Translations under genes and position numbers: made by a program | The notes under the pieces: generated by a model | Databases searched by the model: none | What the model was told of the DNA's origin: nothing | The model's input: the letters and a program-made list of their open reading frames with translations, nothing else | Part shown: positions 9,210 through 17,546 of the stretch, in pieces | Layout: every line of letters begins with the position of its first letter | How positions within the stretch are numbered: position 1 is the stretch's first letter | Origin: an uncultured Gammaproteobacteria bacterium | GTDB taxonomy: Bacteria > Pseudomonadota > Gammaproteobacteria > UBA6429 > Thiohalophilaceae | Direction of reading: 5' to 3' | Length of the DNA stretch: 64,000 bases | Assembly: GCA_913064945.1 (NCBI GenBank) | Contig: CAJYAN010000003.1 | Span: 62,001-126,000, forward strand

Positions 9210-10574
9210 TTAATTCAGGGCATTGAGGGCCTCATCGAGTCGTTGTACCCCCGTTATCTCCATACCAGCAATACCTTTTTTGGGCACATTACCTTTGGGA
9301 ACCACGGCGCGTTGATAACCATGTTTTTGCGCCTCATGCAGACGCTCCTGCCCGCTGGCAACGGGGCGGATCTCACCCGCCAGACCGATTTCACCGAAGA
9401 CGACGACATCATTGGGCAGAGGCCGATCACGCAGGCTCGACATGATGGACATCAATATGGGTAAGTCCGCCGCCGTTTCCGTCACCCGCACACCACCGAC
9501 CACATTGGCAAACACATCCTGATCATGCGTCACCACCCCTCCATGACGATGCAGTACCGCCAGCAACATAGCCAGACGATTGTGCTCTAAACCCACCGTC
9601 ACACGTCGCGGATTACTCAAGGGGCTTTCATCCACCAATGCCTGGACCTCGACCAGGAGGGGCCGACTACCCTCCAGCGTGACCATAACAACACTGCCCG
9701 AGACCTGTGCATCATGTCGGGAAAGGAAAATAGCGGAAGGATTGGTAACCTCTTTCAGGCCTGTCTCCGTCATGGCAAAGACACCTAACTCGTTGACCGC
9801 CCCAAAGCGGTTTTTGATCGCCCGTACCAGACGATAGCGGCTGCCGCTATCCCCTTCAAAATACAATACCGTATCGACCATGTGTTCAAGGACGCGCGGC
9901 CCCGCCAGCGTTCCCTCTTTGGTGACATGTCCCACCAGGAATAACGCGGTATTGGTCTGCTTTGCAAAGCGTACCAGTTGTGCCGCACTCTCCCGTACCT
10001 GCGCGACGGAACCAGGCGCCGATTGTAATTGTTCAGTAAACACTGTCTGAATGGAATCAATCACGATCACATCCGGCTGCTCCGCCTGGGTCGCCAGCAG
10101 AATTTGCTCTATCTGGGTTTCTGCCAATAACCGGACCCGGCTGGCTTCCAGACCAAGACGATGTGCACGCAGACTGACCTGTTGTAAAGATTCTTCGCCC
10201 GTGACATACAATACCTTTTGTGTCAGCGCTAACTGTACCAGCGTCTGCAGGAGCAGCGTGGATTTACCAATCCCCGGGTCACCACCAATCAGGCTCACCG
10301 AGCCGGGTACCAGGCCGCCACCGAGGACACGATCAAATTCGCCAATACCCGTCGCCTGACGGGTGATCTGTTCTGGAGAGACCTCGGTCAGGGAAACGAT
10401 CTCAGTACTCAAGCTACCCGTAAAACCCGCAAAGCGAGGGTGGCGGCCGGGTCCCGCAGCGGCCGCCATCTCTATAATGGTATTCCAGGCGCCACAGTCA
10501 CCACACTGCCCGGCCCACTTAGGTGCCTGCGCCCCACAGGCGCTGCAACTATAGACATACTTCGTTTTTGACAT
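9210..10574 (-). CDS. radA: DNA repair protein RadA
   Basis: Hexameric RecA-like helicase that processes recombination intermediates and branch migration. 454 residues. The zinc finger has CSACG and CGDCG pairs at about residues 10-28. The Walker A GGDPGIGKST is at 97-106, the RadA-specific KNRFG motif at 254-258, and a Lon-protease-like domain forms the C-terminus (FGEIGLAGEIRPV). Length is normal. It is transcribed away from a long riboswitch-bearing intergenic region. Confidence 0.97.
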   Translation of the reverse strand: MSKTKYVYSCSACGAQAPKWAGQCGDCGAWNTIIEMAAAAGPGRHPRFAGFTGSLSTEIVSLTEVSPEQITRQATGIGEFDRVLGGGLVPGSVSLIGGDPGIGKSTLLLQTLVQLALTQKVLYVTGEESLQQVSLRAHRLGLEASRVRLLAETQIEQILLATQAEQPDVIVIDSIQTVFTEQLQSAPGSVAQVRESAAQLVRFAKQTNTALFLVGHVTKEGTLAGPRVLEHMVDTVLYFEGDSGSRYRLVRAIKNRFGAVNELGVFAMTETGLKEVTNPSAIFLSRHDAQVSGSVVMVTLEGSRPLLVEVQALVDESPLSNPRRVTVGLEHNRLAMLLAVLHRHGGVVTHDQDVFANVVGGVRVTETAADLPILMSIMSSLRDRPLPNDVVVFGEIGLAGEIRPVASGQERLHEAQKHGYQRAVVPKGNVPKKGIAGMEITGVQRLDEALNALN

Positions 10575-10704
10575 GGCTTATTATAATCGACCTGTCCTGT
10601 GCAAATATACCGGAAATCCAGCATCCATCGCCTGAAAACGGCTATTTCCAGACCGTAAACTTTCTTTTTAAAGACTTGTTTTGCCATGCCGATAAATTTC
10701 ATAT

Positions 10705-10719
10705 CCTGATTAAATCAGG
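10705..10719. repeat. Perfect 15-bp palindrome upstream of riboswitch
   Basis: CCTGATT-A-AATCAGG, seven perfectly paired bases around one central base, starts 33 nt before the riboswitch. It falls where the promoter of the riboswitch transcript should be, so it may be an operator. Confidence 0.45.
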
Positions 10720-10737
10720 CGTCAGTACTCAATATTT

Positions 10738-10836
10738 CCTGTACTGCCAAAGGCAACCACGGCTGAAAAGCGATGGACGCAAAGTTATCGATCTAAGGAA
10801 CTCTGGTTCTATGATAGCGGGACCGCCAATAACAGG
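10738..10836 (+). promoter_or_regulatory. c-di-GMP-I (GEMM-I) riboswitch
   Basis: Conserved GEMM-I elements occur in order: AGGCAACC at 10751; a helix CCACGGCT/AGCGATGG closed by a GAAA tetraloop; GGACGCAAAG at 10775-10784; a short hairpin and CTAAGG; a GGAAC/GTTCT hairpin; then ATAGCGGGACC at 10814-10824. CCTGT (10738-10742) and ACAGG (10832-10836) can close the outer stem. It lies 107 nt before a gene for a receiver-PilZ protein, so the second messenger probably controls expression of its own effector. The direction of control cannot be decided from sequence. Confidence 0.85.
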
Positions 10837-10942
10837 TCACATACTGTAACCAGGCAGGCGTTACGGTGTTTTGTCATTGCGCGCCCCGCTCTCCTATTAC
10901 CTCAGGCCTTAGCCTATTAAATCGATATATCGGGGAGCTCAA

Positions 10943-11719
10943 GTGCAAAACACCAGTTCAGCAACGCCCACCGAGGCAAACACTTTTGATAACACCGTCT
11001 ATGTACTCATTGTTACCGATAGTCCACTCACGAAAAAATATGTGGCCTCGATCCTGCGTGAAATAATTAACCTGGGTAATGTTATTTCTCTGCCGGATAG
11101 AAAACAGGCCCTTCAGCATATCCAGAATAACCGTTCACAACATTGCAGTTTTATTTTTTATGAAGATACCATCTCAGTTGAGACACAGCGCCCCTTTATT
11201 GAGGCCCTCCGTCAGGAACCGGCTACGGCAAGTACACCCGTCGTTGTTCTGGGACAGCAACAGCCCGAGGGTCATGACCCTGAAATTGCCCGACGACAGC
11301 TCAGTACCTTTTTGCAACGACCATTCATTCCCTCGACACTGATAACACTGTTATTTGAATTATTTCAGGAAAAAGACCGGCGACTCGCCAAACGCATTGA
11401 TACCAATAAATTACCCTGCCGTGTCGATATGGGGTACTACGCGACGAAACCCTATACAGGGCAATTAGTAAATATCTCGTATACCGGCTGTCTGCTGCAA
11501 ACCGCGCATAATATTGAGGACTGTGGTGGTATGGATGATGTTGGCAGTATTAGTTTCAACACTGCAGACAGTGGCGACATTCACCTGAGTGGCAGGATCA
11601 TCCGAGCCGAGGCAGGCAAATATCAGCAGATTGGATTTCAGTTTCAATACAACGAAGAACAGGATTTAGTCAAGCTGGGGCGTTTTATCACCGCACTCAG
11701 CAAAGCCTCACCCGCCTGA
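10943..11719 (+). CDS. Degenerate receiver-PilZ protein
   Basis: 258 residues, GTG start after GGGGAG. Residues about 18-150 look like a response-regulator fold (VYVLIVTDSPLTKKYVASILRE ... TPVVVLG ... FLQRPFIPSTL), but no Asp sits at the usual phosphorylation position (SFIFYED), so phosphotransfer is doubtful. The C-terminal part is PilZ: RRLAKR supplies RxxxR and NISYTG supplies NxSxxG. It is preceded by a c-di-GMP-I riboswitch. The next gene, bolA, is convergent. Confidence 0.82.
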   Translation: MQNTSSATPTEANTFDNTVYVLIVTDSPLTKKYVASILREIINLGNVISLPDRKQALQHIQNNRSQHCSFIFYEDTISVETQRPFIEALRQEPATASTPVVVLGQQQPEGHDPEIARRQLSTFLQRPFIPSTLITLLFELFQEKDRRLAKRIDTNKLPCRVDMGYYATKPYTGQLVNISYTGCLLQTAHNIEDCGGMDDVGSISFNTADSGDIHLSGRIIRAEAGKYQQIGFQFQYNEEQDLVKLGRFITALSKASPA

Positions 11720-11735
11720 GGCCCAAGATGGAGGG

Positions 11736-12047
11736 TTATTTCCCACCCCCCATACAGGGAGGCGACATAGGGGTCTGTCCTGATTTTTCCTGCCACTCCT
11801 GCTCAGTATAAGTATGCATAGACAGGGCGTGAATTTGTCCCGCTAATTCGTCGGCAAGAATCTCATTGATCATACGATGGCGCTTTATCAGCATTTTGTC
11901 GGTAAAATCGTTGGACACCAGCACCAGTTTGAAGTGTGATTCAGACCCCGGCGGCACGTTGTGTTGACTGCTTTCGTTAATGACTTCCATGTGCTGTAAA
12001 TTCAGGCCAGTCATCAACTTGCTTTCGATTGTACTTTGTACTGTCAT
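11736..12047 (-). CDS. BolA family protein
   Basis: Small BolA/IbaG-type protein of about 103 residues; such proteins pair with monothiol glutaredoxins in iron-sulfur handling and some act as regulators. The sequence shows SKLMTGLNLQHMEVINES, then SHFKLVLVSNDFTDKMLIKRHRMINEIL and a late LAGQIHALSMHTYT, typical of the family. The tail ending CMGGGK contains an extra Cys. ATG 12047 follows GAGG with a 5-nt spacer and is preferred to the in-frame GTG at 12053. Confidence 0.9.
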   Translation of the reverse strand: MTVQSTIESKLMTGLNLQHMEVINESSQHNVPPGSESHFKLVLVSNDFTDKMLIKRHRMINEILADELAGQIHALSMHTYTEQEWQEKSGQTPMSPPCMGGGK

Positions 12048-12117
12048 AGCCACCTCAGTATGATATGTCGGCCACGATTATATCGTCGCCCGCTCAAAAA
12101 GTAGAGCCAGGATCCTG

Positions 12118-12336
12118 ATGAATAAAAGCATTTTACCACCGGAACTGCAAGTCATTGAATTTCCAGACTGGGTAAGCTGGCTGGCACAGGATGCCGATGG
12201 CGCCTGGTGGGGCTATGAAGTGGAACCCCTGCTACACGATAATGGCTGGTATGAAAATGAACTTGGTCGTCATATCGGGGTATTGACGGCGCTCCCATGT
12301 GAAGACTGGCGAGAGCGATTGGTGCGGGTGAAATAA
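12118..12336 (+). CDS. Small hypothetical protein, 72 aa
   Basis: Acidic, Trp-rich (six Trp) protein of 72 residues with AGGA five bases before its ATG. I recognise no motif, signal peptide or membrane segment. The pattern of Trp and Asp/Glu (FPDWVSWL, GAWWGYEVEPLL) suggests a small folded soluble protein. It lies between divergent bolA and convergent cheX, with its stop one base from the end of cheX. Function unknown. Confidence 0.6.
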   Translation: MNKSILPPELQVIEFPDWVSWLAQDADGAWWGYEVEPLLHDNGWYENELGRHIGVLTALPCEDWRERLVRVK

Positions 12337-12337
12337 C

Positions 12338-12808
12338 TCAGGCAATATCCTCAAAGCAAATCTCGATACAAAACACGCCTGACTCGGCTGTAAAAGGCAA
12401 CATAATAGTTTGGGCATCACAATTGTGTTGAATATCGTGGGGTTGGCCACTGAACACCTTCGGCAAAGACATTTCAAAGTCAAAACCCTTATCCAGGAGA
12501 ATATTCTTGGCACCGCCAACCACCATATTCGTCATCTCGCCAGTCAGATCTCGGGCGACATCACCAATATCCGTTAACTCCTCACCCAGCATGCGCCGGG
12601 CAATCTCAAAAATCACTGGACGGGTAAAGCTAATCGCCATACTACCGCGGGTCTGAGTACTCTCCATTTGCATAAAGCCGCTCACTTCACCCAGGGCCTG
12701 CTGATTCTGCTTCAACGCGAGCCTGCCGACTTTTGGCTCCATTTCGGCCATGGTTCCCAGAACATTCAACAGGGTTTCTAGCACCGGGTTAATAAAACGG
12801 ACATCCAC
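12338..12808 (-). CDS. CheX-type chemotaxis phosphatase
   Basis: 156-residue CheC/CheX family protein; such proteins dephosphorylate CheY-P or act in related response-regulator pathways. Visible signatures are MDVRFINPVLE at the start and the active-site helix with Glu and Asn (VARDLTGEMTNMVVGGAKNIL), followed by SLPKVFSG. The start is GTG 12808. No other chemotaxis genes are in the window; it sits between a small hypothetical gene and a PilZ gene on the same strand. Confidence 0.85.
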   Translation of the reverse strand: MDVRFINPVLETLLNVLGTMAEMEPKVGRLALKQNQQALGEVSGFMQMESTQTRGSMAISFTRPVIFEIARRMLGEELTDIGDVARDLTGEMTNMVVGGAKNILLDKGFDFEMSLPKVFSGQPHDIQHNCDAQTIMLPFTAESGVFCIEICFEDIA

Positions 12809-12870
12809 TCGGAGTTGTTCCTTACGGTTACATTACCTACGTCTGTTAACGGCCAGGCGGCCTGACCGCT

Positions 12871-13158
12871 TTACCTGTACTTGCGTCGAAATTGCAGACC
12901 ATTAATAAAATAGTCACCATCGGTATCGATGCGTACGACTTCCGCAATTACATGCATTACGTTAGCCTTTTCCCGGGGAGCAATACTCATGGTCATTTTC
13001 AGCATACTGCCGACAGGATAGGGATAATCACTCAAAAAACTAATCCCGGACATGGAGAAGTCATGCGCCTGATGCACCTGACGCTCCCCTGGTTCTGTAC
13101 TCACAAAGACTGGACACTCTAAGGTAATACGACGACGAGAACGCCGTTCCATTTCCAT
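12871..13158 (-). CDS. PilZ domain protein, 95 aa
   Basis: Minimal PilZ domain: RRSRRR at the N-terminus (RxxxR) and DFSMSG (D/NxSxxG) near residue 33, so c-di-GMP binding is expected. AAGGAG precedes the ATG at 13158. It lies 62 nt upstream of cheX on the same strand and is likely co-transcribed, joining c-di-GMP sensing to a chemotaxis-type phosphatase. Output not determinable. Confidence 0.85.
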   Translation of the reverse strand: MEMERRSRRRITLECPVFVSTEPGERQVHQAHDFSMSGISFLSDYPYPVGSMLKMTMSIAPREKANVMHVIAEVVRIDTDGDYFINGLQFRRKYR

Positions 13159-13275
13159 ACTTGTCTCCTTAATACACTTAAATAAAGTATCTTAAATGAT
13201 GAATAGTAAAGAATCCTGGCATTCACTGCTAATTTATATATTGCTAATATAATCATAAAGTTAAATTACAGCTGT

Positions 13276-13289
13276 TTGATCTGGATCAA
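13276..13289 (+). promoter_or_regulatory. FNR/ANR box
   Basis: TTGAT-CTGG-ATCAA is a perfect match to the FNR/ANR consensus TTGAT-N4-ATCAA. A -10-like TATTTT at 13313-13318 puts transcription start near 13324, so the box is centred at about -41.5, the class II activation position. The gene it would control is the 34-residue membrane peptide starting at 13352. Confidence 0.72.
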
Positions 13290-13351
13290 TTCCCTTAATT
13301 TAAACGCGAGTCTATTTTTATTTTACCGTAAATTAAATAGAGGGATTCACC

Positions 13352-13456
13352 ATGCATGCTGACGATAAACAAATGGGAATACAGATCGCTATCACCATCC
13401 TGATTCTGATCGGTGTCATGACCGGCCTCATCATCGCGGCCAACCTCATCACGTAA
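13352..13456 (+). CDS. Small transmembrane peptide, 34 aa
   Basis: ATG 13352 is preceded by AGAGGG and TAA follows at 13454-13456. The product is a polar head of about nine residues (MHADDKQMG), one hydrophobic helix rich in Ile/Leu/Gly, and a short tail. It resembles in architecture the single-span accessory peptides of terminal oxidases and transporters, but I recognise no family. The FNR-type box upstream argues that it is real and expressed at low oxygen. Confidence 0.6.
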   Translation: MHADDKQMGIQIAITILILIGVMTGLIIAANLIT

Positions 13457-13508
13457 TGAATGATATTCCAAATTGAGCATGGCAAACGGGGCGGATTAGC
13501 GAACCTTT

Positions 13509-14498
13509 TTATCTAACGACCGGCTCGGTCAAAATTATCCATATCAGGATCGCCAGAGTGACAAGCCAGAGTAAGACATATAGCCATAGAGACTGCTTGG
13601 CCTTTTTTTGCTCCAGCCAGGTTCGTGGTCGCACCCCTTTGATTAAAAACACCACTTTGGCTGCCAGGTTGACACTAACAATATTGACCGCCAGTAATAG
13701 TGCCGCGCCCTCTGCCATATTGATATGACCCACTGCCAGCATCAGACCAAGGGTCGCTGCCGGGGGCAGCAGTGCGACCGCCACCATGACCCCGACCAGC
13801 ACACTCGAAACACCGCTGGTCAGTGACATGACGGCCGCCGCACCGGACGCCAGCGCCAGGGCGATCGAGTCGAGCCCGACGGTCGTACGACTAATCAGTT
13901 CATGGCTATCCAGGGCTGATGGCCAGACCAGGCCCAGTAAAAATGACAGGCCAATGGCAAGCACCAAGCCTACGACGATACTCAGCAGCGACTGACCCGC
14001 CAGTTCACGGTCACCAAGCGCGGTGGCCAGACCAAAGGCCAGATTGGGACCCAGTAACGGTGCGATAACCATTGCCCCGATGATGACGGCAACATTATTC
14101 TCTGCCAGACCAATGGCCGCTACCAGTGTCGACAGCACAACCAGGGTAATATAATGACTATCGAGCTTGGTCTCGTTGGCAATAGCGTTATAGATTTCCT
14201 CCCGATACGTCGCCTTCTTCTTACGGGCATCACCCTCGTCCTTATCGGTTTCCGCCATCTTGGGCAGCACCACCTCCGTCGCCTGCACTATAATGTGAGT
14301 GTTTTCAGTACCGCCGAGTAAGCTCTGGAGACGGTCCAGTACCGTCTGGATAATATCCGTCTTTACCAGCAGACGTATAGATTGGCGGCCGTCTTCTCCC
14401 TCGGCCCCGAGCCAGTAGTCAACGGCATCGTACTGGTCCGCAAGGCCAATAATCGTATCGATGTGCCCCTTGTCCGTTATGATCTCAATTGTTTTCAT
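13509..14498 (-). CDS. TIGR00341/DUF389 family membrane protein
   Basis: 329 residues: a soluble N-terminal ferredoxin-like part (about 1-95, MKTIEIITDKGHID ...), a charged linker, then about six hydrophobic segments. The membrane part carries the DUF389 signatures NNVAVIIGAMVIAPLLGP and SGVSSVLVGVMVAVALLPPAATLG. The family occurs widely in bacteria; its function is not established. It is monocistronic, between the FNR-linked micropeptide and htpG. Confidence 0.85.
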   Translation of the reverse strand: MKTIEIITDKGHIDTIIGLADQYDAVDYWLGAEGEDGRQSIRLLVKTDIIQTVLDRLQSLLGGTENTHIIVQATEVVLPKMAETDKDEGDARKKKATYREEIYNAIANETKLDSHYITLVVLSTLVAAIGLAENNVAVIIGAMVIAPLLGPNLAFGLATALGDRELAGQSLLSIVVGLVLAIGLSFLLGLVWPSALDSHELISRTTVGLDSIALALASGAAAVMSLTSGVSSVLVGVMVAVALLPPAATLGLMLAVGHINMAEGAALLLAVNIVSVNLAAKVVFLIKGVRPRTWLEQKKAKQSLWLYVLLWLVTLAILIWIILTEPVVR

Positions 14499-14583
14499 GC
14501 CTTGATCCGTTATCTTATTTTATTTTTAATAATGGACAGTGTATGCAATTTATGACCCGGCTTCATCCAAACTTTCATCCCCA

Positions 14584-14618
14584 ACAAAAAAGACGGCCCG
14601 CAGGCCGCCTTTTTGTGT
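14584..14618 (-). terminator. Intrinsic terminator after htpG
   Basis: A GGCGGCC/GGCCGTC stem with a short TGCG loop is flanked by A and T runs, so it reads as a terminator on the minus strand (after htpG, which ends at 14635) and could also work on the other strand. Confidence 0.85.
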
Positions 14619-14634
14619 AGCTTGCCCAAAGAAA

Positions 14635-16533
14635 TCAGGGCTTGGCATTCATGAGTAACAGCAGTGCATTCATGCGTTTTACAAAGCTGGAAGGGTCCTC
14701 CAGTTGCCCGCCTTCACTCAACATCGCCTGATCAAACAGCAGGTGCGTCCAGTCGGCAAAGCGTTCCTCATCAGCTTCATCCTTGAGGCGTTTTACCAGT
14801 GGATGTTCGATATTCACTTCGAGGATCGGCTCCAGATTAGGCACGGCATGACCTGCCTGTTTTAACAGTTTTTGCATACTAACCGCCATGTCCTGTTCTT
14901 CGACTACCAGGCAGGATGGTGAGTCGGTCAGGCGATTGGAGACGCGTACCTCTTTAACCTTATCACCCAGCAGCTCTTTCATTTGCTTGAACATGCCCTG
15001 ATAATCTTTGGCGGCCTTTTCGACCTTCTTCTTTTCTTCCTTGTCTTCCATTTTACCAAGGTCAACCGCACCCTTGGCGACGGACACCAATGACTTGCCG
15101 GCAAATTCATTCAGGTAGGACATCATCCATTCGTCAACGCGGTCATGCATTAATAGTACTTCAATGCCTTTTTTCTTAAACAGCTCAAGGTGGGGGCTAT
15201 TCCTGACGGCGGTATACGAGTCACCGGTGATGTAGTAGATCTTTTCCTGTTCCGGCTTCATGCGGCTGATATAGTCATCCAGACTAACGCTTTCATCGGC
15301 ATTATCATTCGCGGTAGAGCTAAAGCGCAACAATTTGGCAATCTTTTCCTGGTTGGAAAAATCTTCTGCCGGGCCTTCTTTCAGCACCTTGCCAAACTCT
15401 TTCCAGAAAGTCGCATATTGTTCTGCTTCATTCTTTGCCAGGTTTTCCAATTGACCCAGGATTTTCTTTATTGAGGCATTACGAATGGTGTCAATATGCT
15501 TGTTACGCTGCAGGATCTCACGTGAGATATTCAAGGGTAGATCATCGGAATCCACGACCCCACGAATAAAACGCAGGTAGTTGGGCATAAGCTGTTCGGC
15601 ATCATCCATAATGAAGACACGTTTGACATACAACTTCACGCCATGGCGCTTTTCACGGTCGAACATATCAAAGGGGGCACGCTTGGGCACGTAAAATAAT
15701 GTGGTATATTCCTGGCTACCCTCGACTTTGTTATGCATCCATAACAGTGGCTCATCAAAGTCATGTCCCACATGCTTATAAAATTCTTTGTATTCATCAT
15801 CGCTAATTTCAGACTTGGCTCGGGTCCACAGTGCGGAGGCCTTGTTGACACTTTCCTCTTCTTCCGTCAGCTCACCCTTGTCATCACGCTTTTTCATCAT
15901 GATAGGCAGAGAGATATGATCGGAGTATTTACTAATGATATTGCGTAGGCGATAGTCTTCAAGAAACTCTGTTTCATCATCACGCAGATGCATGATCACG
16001 CGGGTACCACGTTGTGCCAGATCGATGTTTTCGAGGCTGTACTCACCCTCGCCTTTCGATATCCAGCGCACACCATGTTCGGCACCAAGACCGGCACGAC
16101 GAGTCTCGACGGTGACTTCATCCGCGACAATAAAGGCAGAATAGAAACCAACACCAAATTGGCCAATCAGGTTGGCATCCTTGGCCTGATCACCGGTGAG
16201 ACTCTCCAGAAAGTGTTTGGTACCGGAGCGGGCAATGGTGCCGATATTATCCATGACTTCCTGACGATTCATGCCAATACCGTTGTCGGTAATGGTGATG
16301 GTTTTGGCATCCTTGTCACAGTCAATCTTAATCTTGAGATCAGCATCGTTTTCAAACAATGCCTCATCACTGAGGGCTTCAAAGCGCAACTTGTCACAGG
16401 CATCCGAGGCATTGGAAATCAGCTCGCGCAGGAAAATTTCTTTATTGGAATATAACGAGTGAATCATCAGCTGTAGCAGCTGTTTGACTTCGGTCTGAAA
16501 ACTTAGGGTCTCTTTTTGCGCTTCGACACTCAT
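14635..16533 (-). CDS. htpG: Molecular chaperone HtpG (Hsp90)
   Basis: Homodimeric ATP-dependent chaperone of the cytoplasm, 632 residues as usual. The N-terminal GHKL ATPase domain shows [26 protein letters not shown] and [11 protein letters not shown]. Middle ([24 protein letters not shown]) and dimerisation domains follow. AAGGAG precedes the ATG. A textbook sigma-32 promoter lies about 70-95 nt upstream and a strong terminator follows, so it is a single-gene heat-shock unit. Confidence 0.98.
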   Translation of the reverse strand: MSVEAQKETLSFQTEVKQLLQLMIHSLYSNKEIFLRELISNASDACDKLRFEALSDEALFENDADLKIKIDCDKDAKTITITDNGIGMNRQEVMDNIGTIARSGTKHFLESLTGDQAKDANLIGQFGVGFYSAFIVADEVTVETRRAGLGAEHGVRWISKGEGEYSLENIDLAQRGTRVIMHLRDDETEFLEDYRLRNIISKYSDHISLPIMMKKRDDKGELTEEEESVNKASALWTRAKSEISDDEYKEFYKHVGHDFDEPLLWMHNKVEGSQEYTTLFYVPKRAPFDMFDREKRHGVKLYVKRVFIMDDAEQLMPNYLRFIRGVVDSDDLPLNISREILQRNKHIDTIRNASIKKILGQLENLAKNEAEQYATFWKEFGKVLKEGPAEDFSNQEKIAKLLRFSSTANDNADESVSLDDYISRMKPEQEKIYYITGDSYTAVRNSPHLELFKKKGIEVLLMHDRVDEWMMSYLNEFAGKSLVSVAKGAVDLGKMEDKEEKKKVEKAAKDYQGMFKQMKELLGDKVKEVRVSNRLTDSPSCLVVEEQDMAVSMQKLLKQAGHAVPNLEPILEVNIEHPLVKRLKDEADEERFADWTHLLFDQAMLSEGGQLEDPSSFVKRMNALLLLMNAKP

Positions 16534-16599
16534 GAATGTTGACTCCTTACTTCAACGCTTTATAAAACAAATAGTTAAGAAATAACCGGCTTTCGCCTG

Positions 16600-16628
16600 A
16601 GATGGGGATCGGACCTCTCTATTTCAAG
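16600..16628 (-). promoter_or_regulatory. Sigma-32 heat-shock promoter of htpG
   Basis: Minus strand CTTGAAA (16628-16622), 14-nt spacer, CCCCATCT (16607-16600): an exact match to the RpoH consensus CTTGAAA-N14-CCCCATNT. It places the start of transcription near 16592, about 60 nt before the htpG ATG. Confidence 0.9.
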
Positions 16629-16646
16629 ACCTTATAGGTAACAGGC

Positions 16647-17474
16647 TTACTTTTTAGTGTGGGCCAGGACCGCAGTGGCAATCTCCTCCACCGAGCGTTC
16701 GGTGACATCCAGATTGGGCAGCCGCCACTGTCGATACAGGGCCTCCAGCTGCCGCACCTCCTGTTCGCACTGGACCCGACTGGCGTAGCGGGTATCCGGC
16801 AGGCGCTGCTGCCGGATCTGATGCAGGCGTTGTGCAGCAATGGTCAAGCCAAACAGCCGGTCACGATAGCGTTGGAGGCACTCCGGGATTTCCGGGCGCT
16901 GCAGGTCCGACTCCACCAGGGGATAGTTGGCGGCAAAGAGACCATAGTGCATCGACAAATACAGGCAGGCCGGGGTCTTACCACAGCGGGACAGTCCAAC
17001 CAGAATGACATCGGCATTTTCATAATGACGCTGCCCCTGGCCATCATCATGCTCCATGGCAAAGTGGACGGCATCAATACGTTGCAGATAATTTCGTGCG
17101 TAATGCAGTGAATGACTATGTCCGGCAACGCGCTCTGCTTTCACACCCAGGACGGCTTCCATCTGAGGTAATAACGGTGCGATCAGGTCAATCACAACGC
17201 CATTAAGCTTTTCCATGTGCTGGCGCACCTCTGGGTCTACAATACTCGTTAGCACCAGTGGCAGTTCGGCCTCATCCTTGCTGGCAACATGGATTTCCGC
17301 AATTGTCTGGTCTGCCTTCTCGATGGTATCAATATATCGCCGGATAATTTGCTTAAAGTGGATAGGGAATTGAGATAACAGGGCGCGAGCCATACCCTCA
17401 ATAGTGATACCGGTGCTGTCCGATACCAGAAAGACCGTGCGCTGATCGGCGTTATTGGATAATTGATTTTTCAT
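16647..17474 (-). CDS. ppsR: PEP synthetase regulatory protein PpsR (kinase/pyrophosphorylase)
   Basis: Bifunctional regulator that phosphorylates PEP synthase with ADP and reactivates it by phosphorolysis. About 275 residues with the family P-loop GLSRCGKT (near 160-167), FLVSDSTGIT at the N-terminus and FAANYPLVESDL after the loop. ATG 17474 is chosen over a TTG two codons upstream; the ribosome binding site is poor for either. It is divergent from ppsA, its target, 72 nt away. Confidence 0.93.
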   Translation of the reverse strand: MKNQLSNNADQRTVFLVSDSTGITIEGMARALLSQFPIHFKQIIRRYIDTIEKADQTIAEIHVASKDEAELPLVLTSIVDPEVRQHMEKLNGVVIDLIAPLLPQMEAVLGVKAERVAGHSHSLHYARNYLQRIDAVHFAMEHDDGQGQRHYENADVILVGLSRCGKTPACLYLSMHYGLFAANYPLVESDLQRPEIPECLQRYRDRLFGLTIAAQRLHQIRQQRLPDTRYASRVQCEQEVRQLEALYRQWRLPNLDVTERSVEEIATAVLAHTKK

Positions 17475-17546
17475 ATGCAAAGAAATTAGTCATATCCTTT
17501 TAAAATGCGTACGATAAGATATTAGTGTAGATAAAGGTAAAGTCAT

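Larger units (their letters stand above)
10575..10942. other. Divergent intergenic region with palindrome and riboswitch
   Basis: These 368 nt between radA and the receiver-PilZ gene hold a 15-bp palindrome at 10705-10719 and a c-di-GMP-I riboswitch at about 10738-10836. About 105 nt of leader follow, with a weak GTAAC/GTTAC hairpin at about 10846-10864 and a short T-rich stretch. No gene is evident. Confidence 0.6.

Noticed and set aside
13110-13140. GTAATACGA-like half-site within the 95-residue PilZ gene
   Set aside because: No second half at N10 spacing and it lies inside coding sequence; coincidence.
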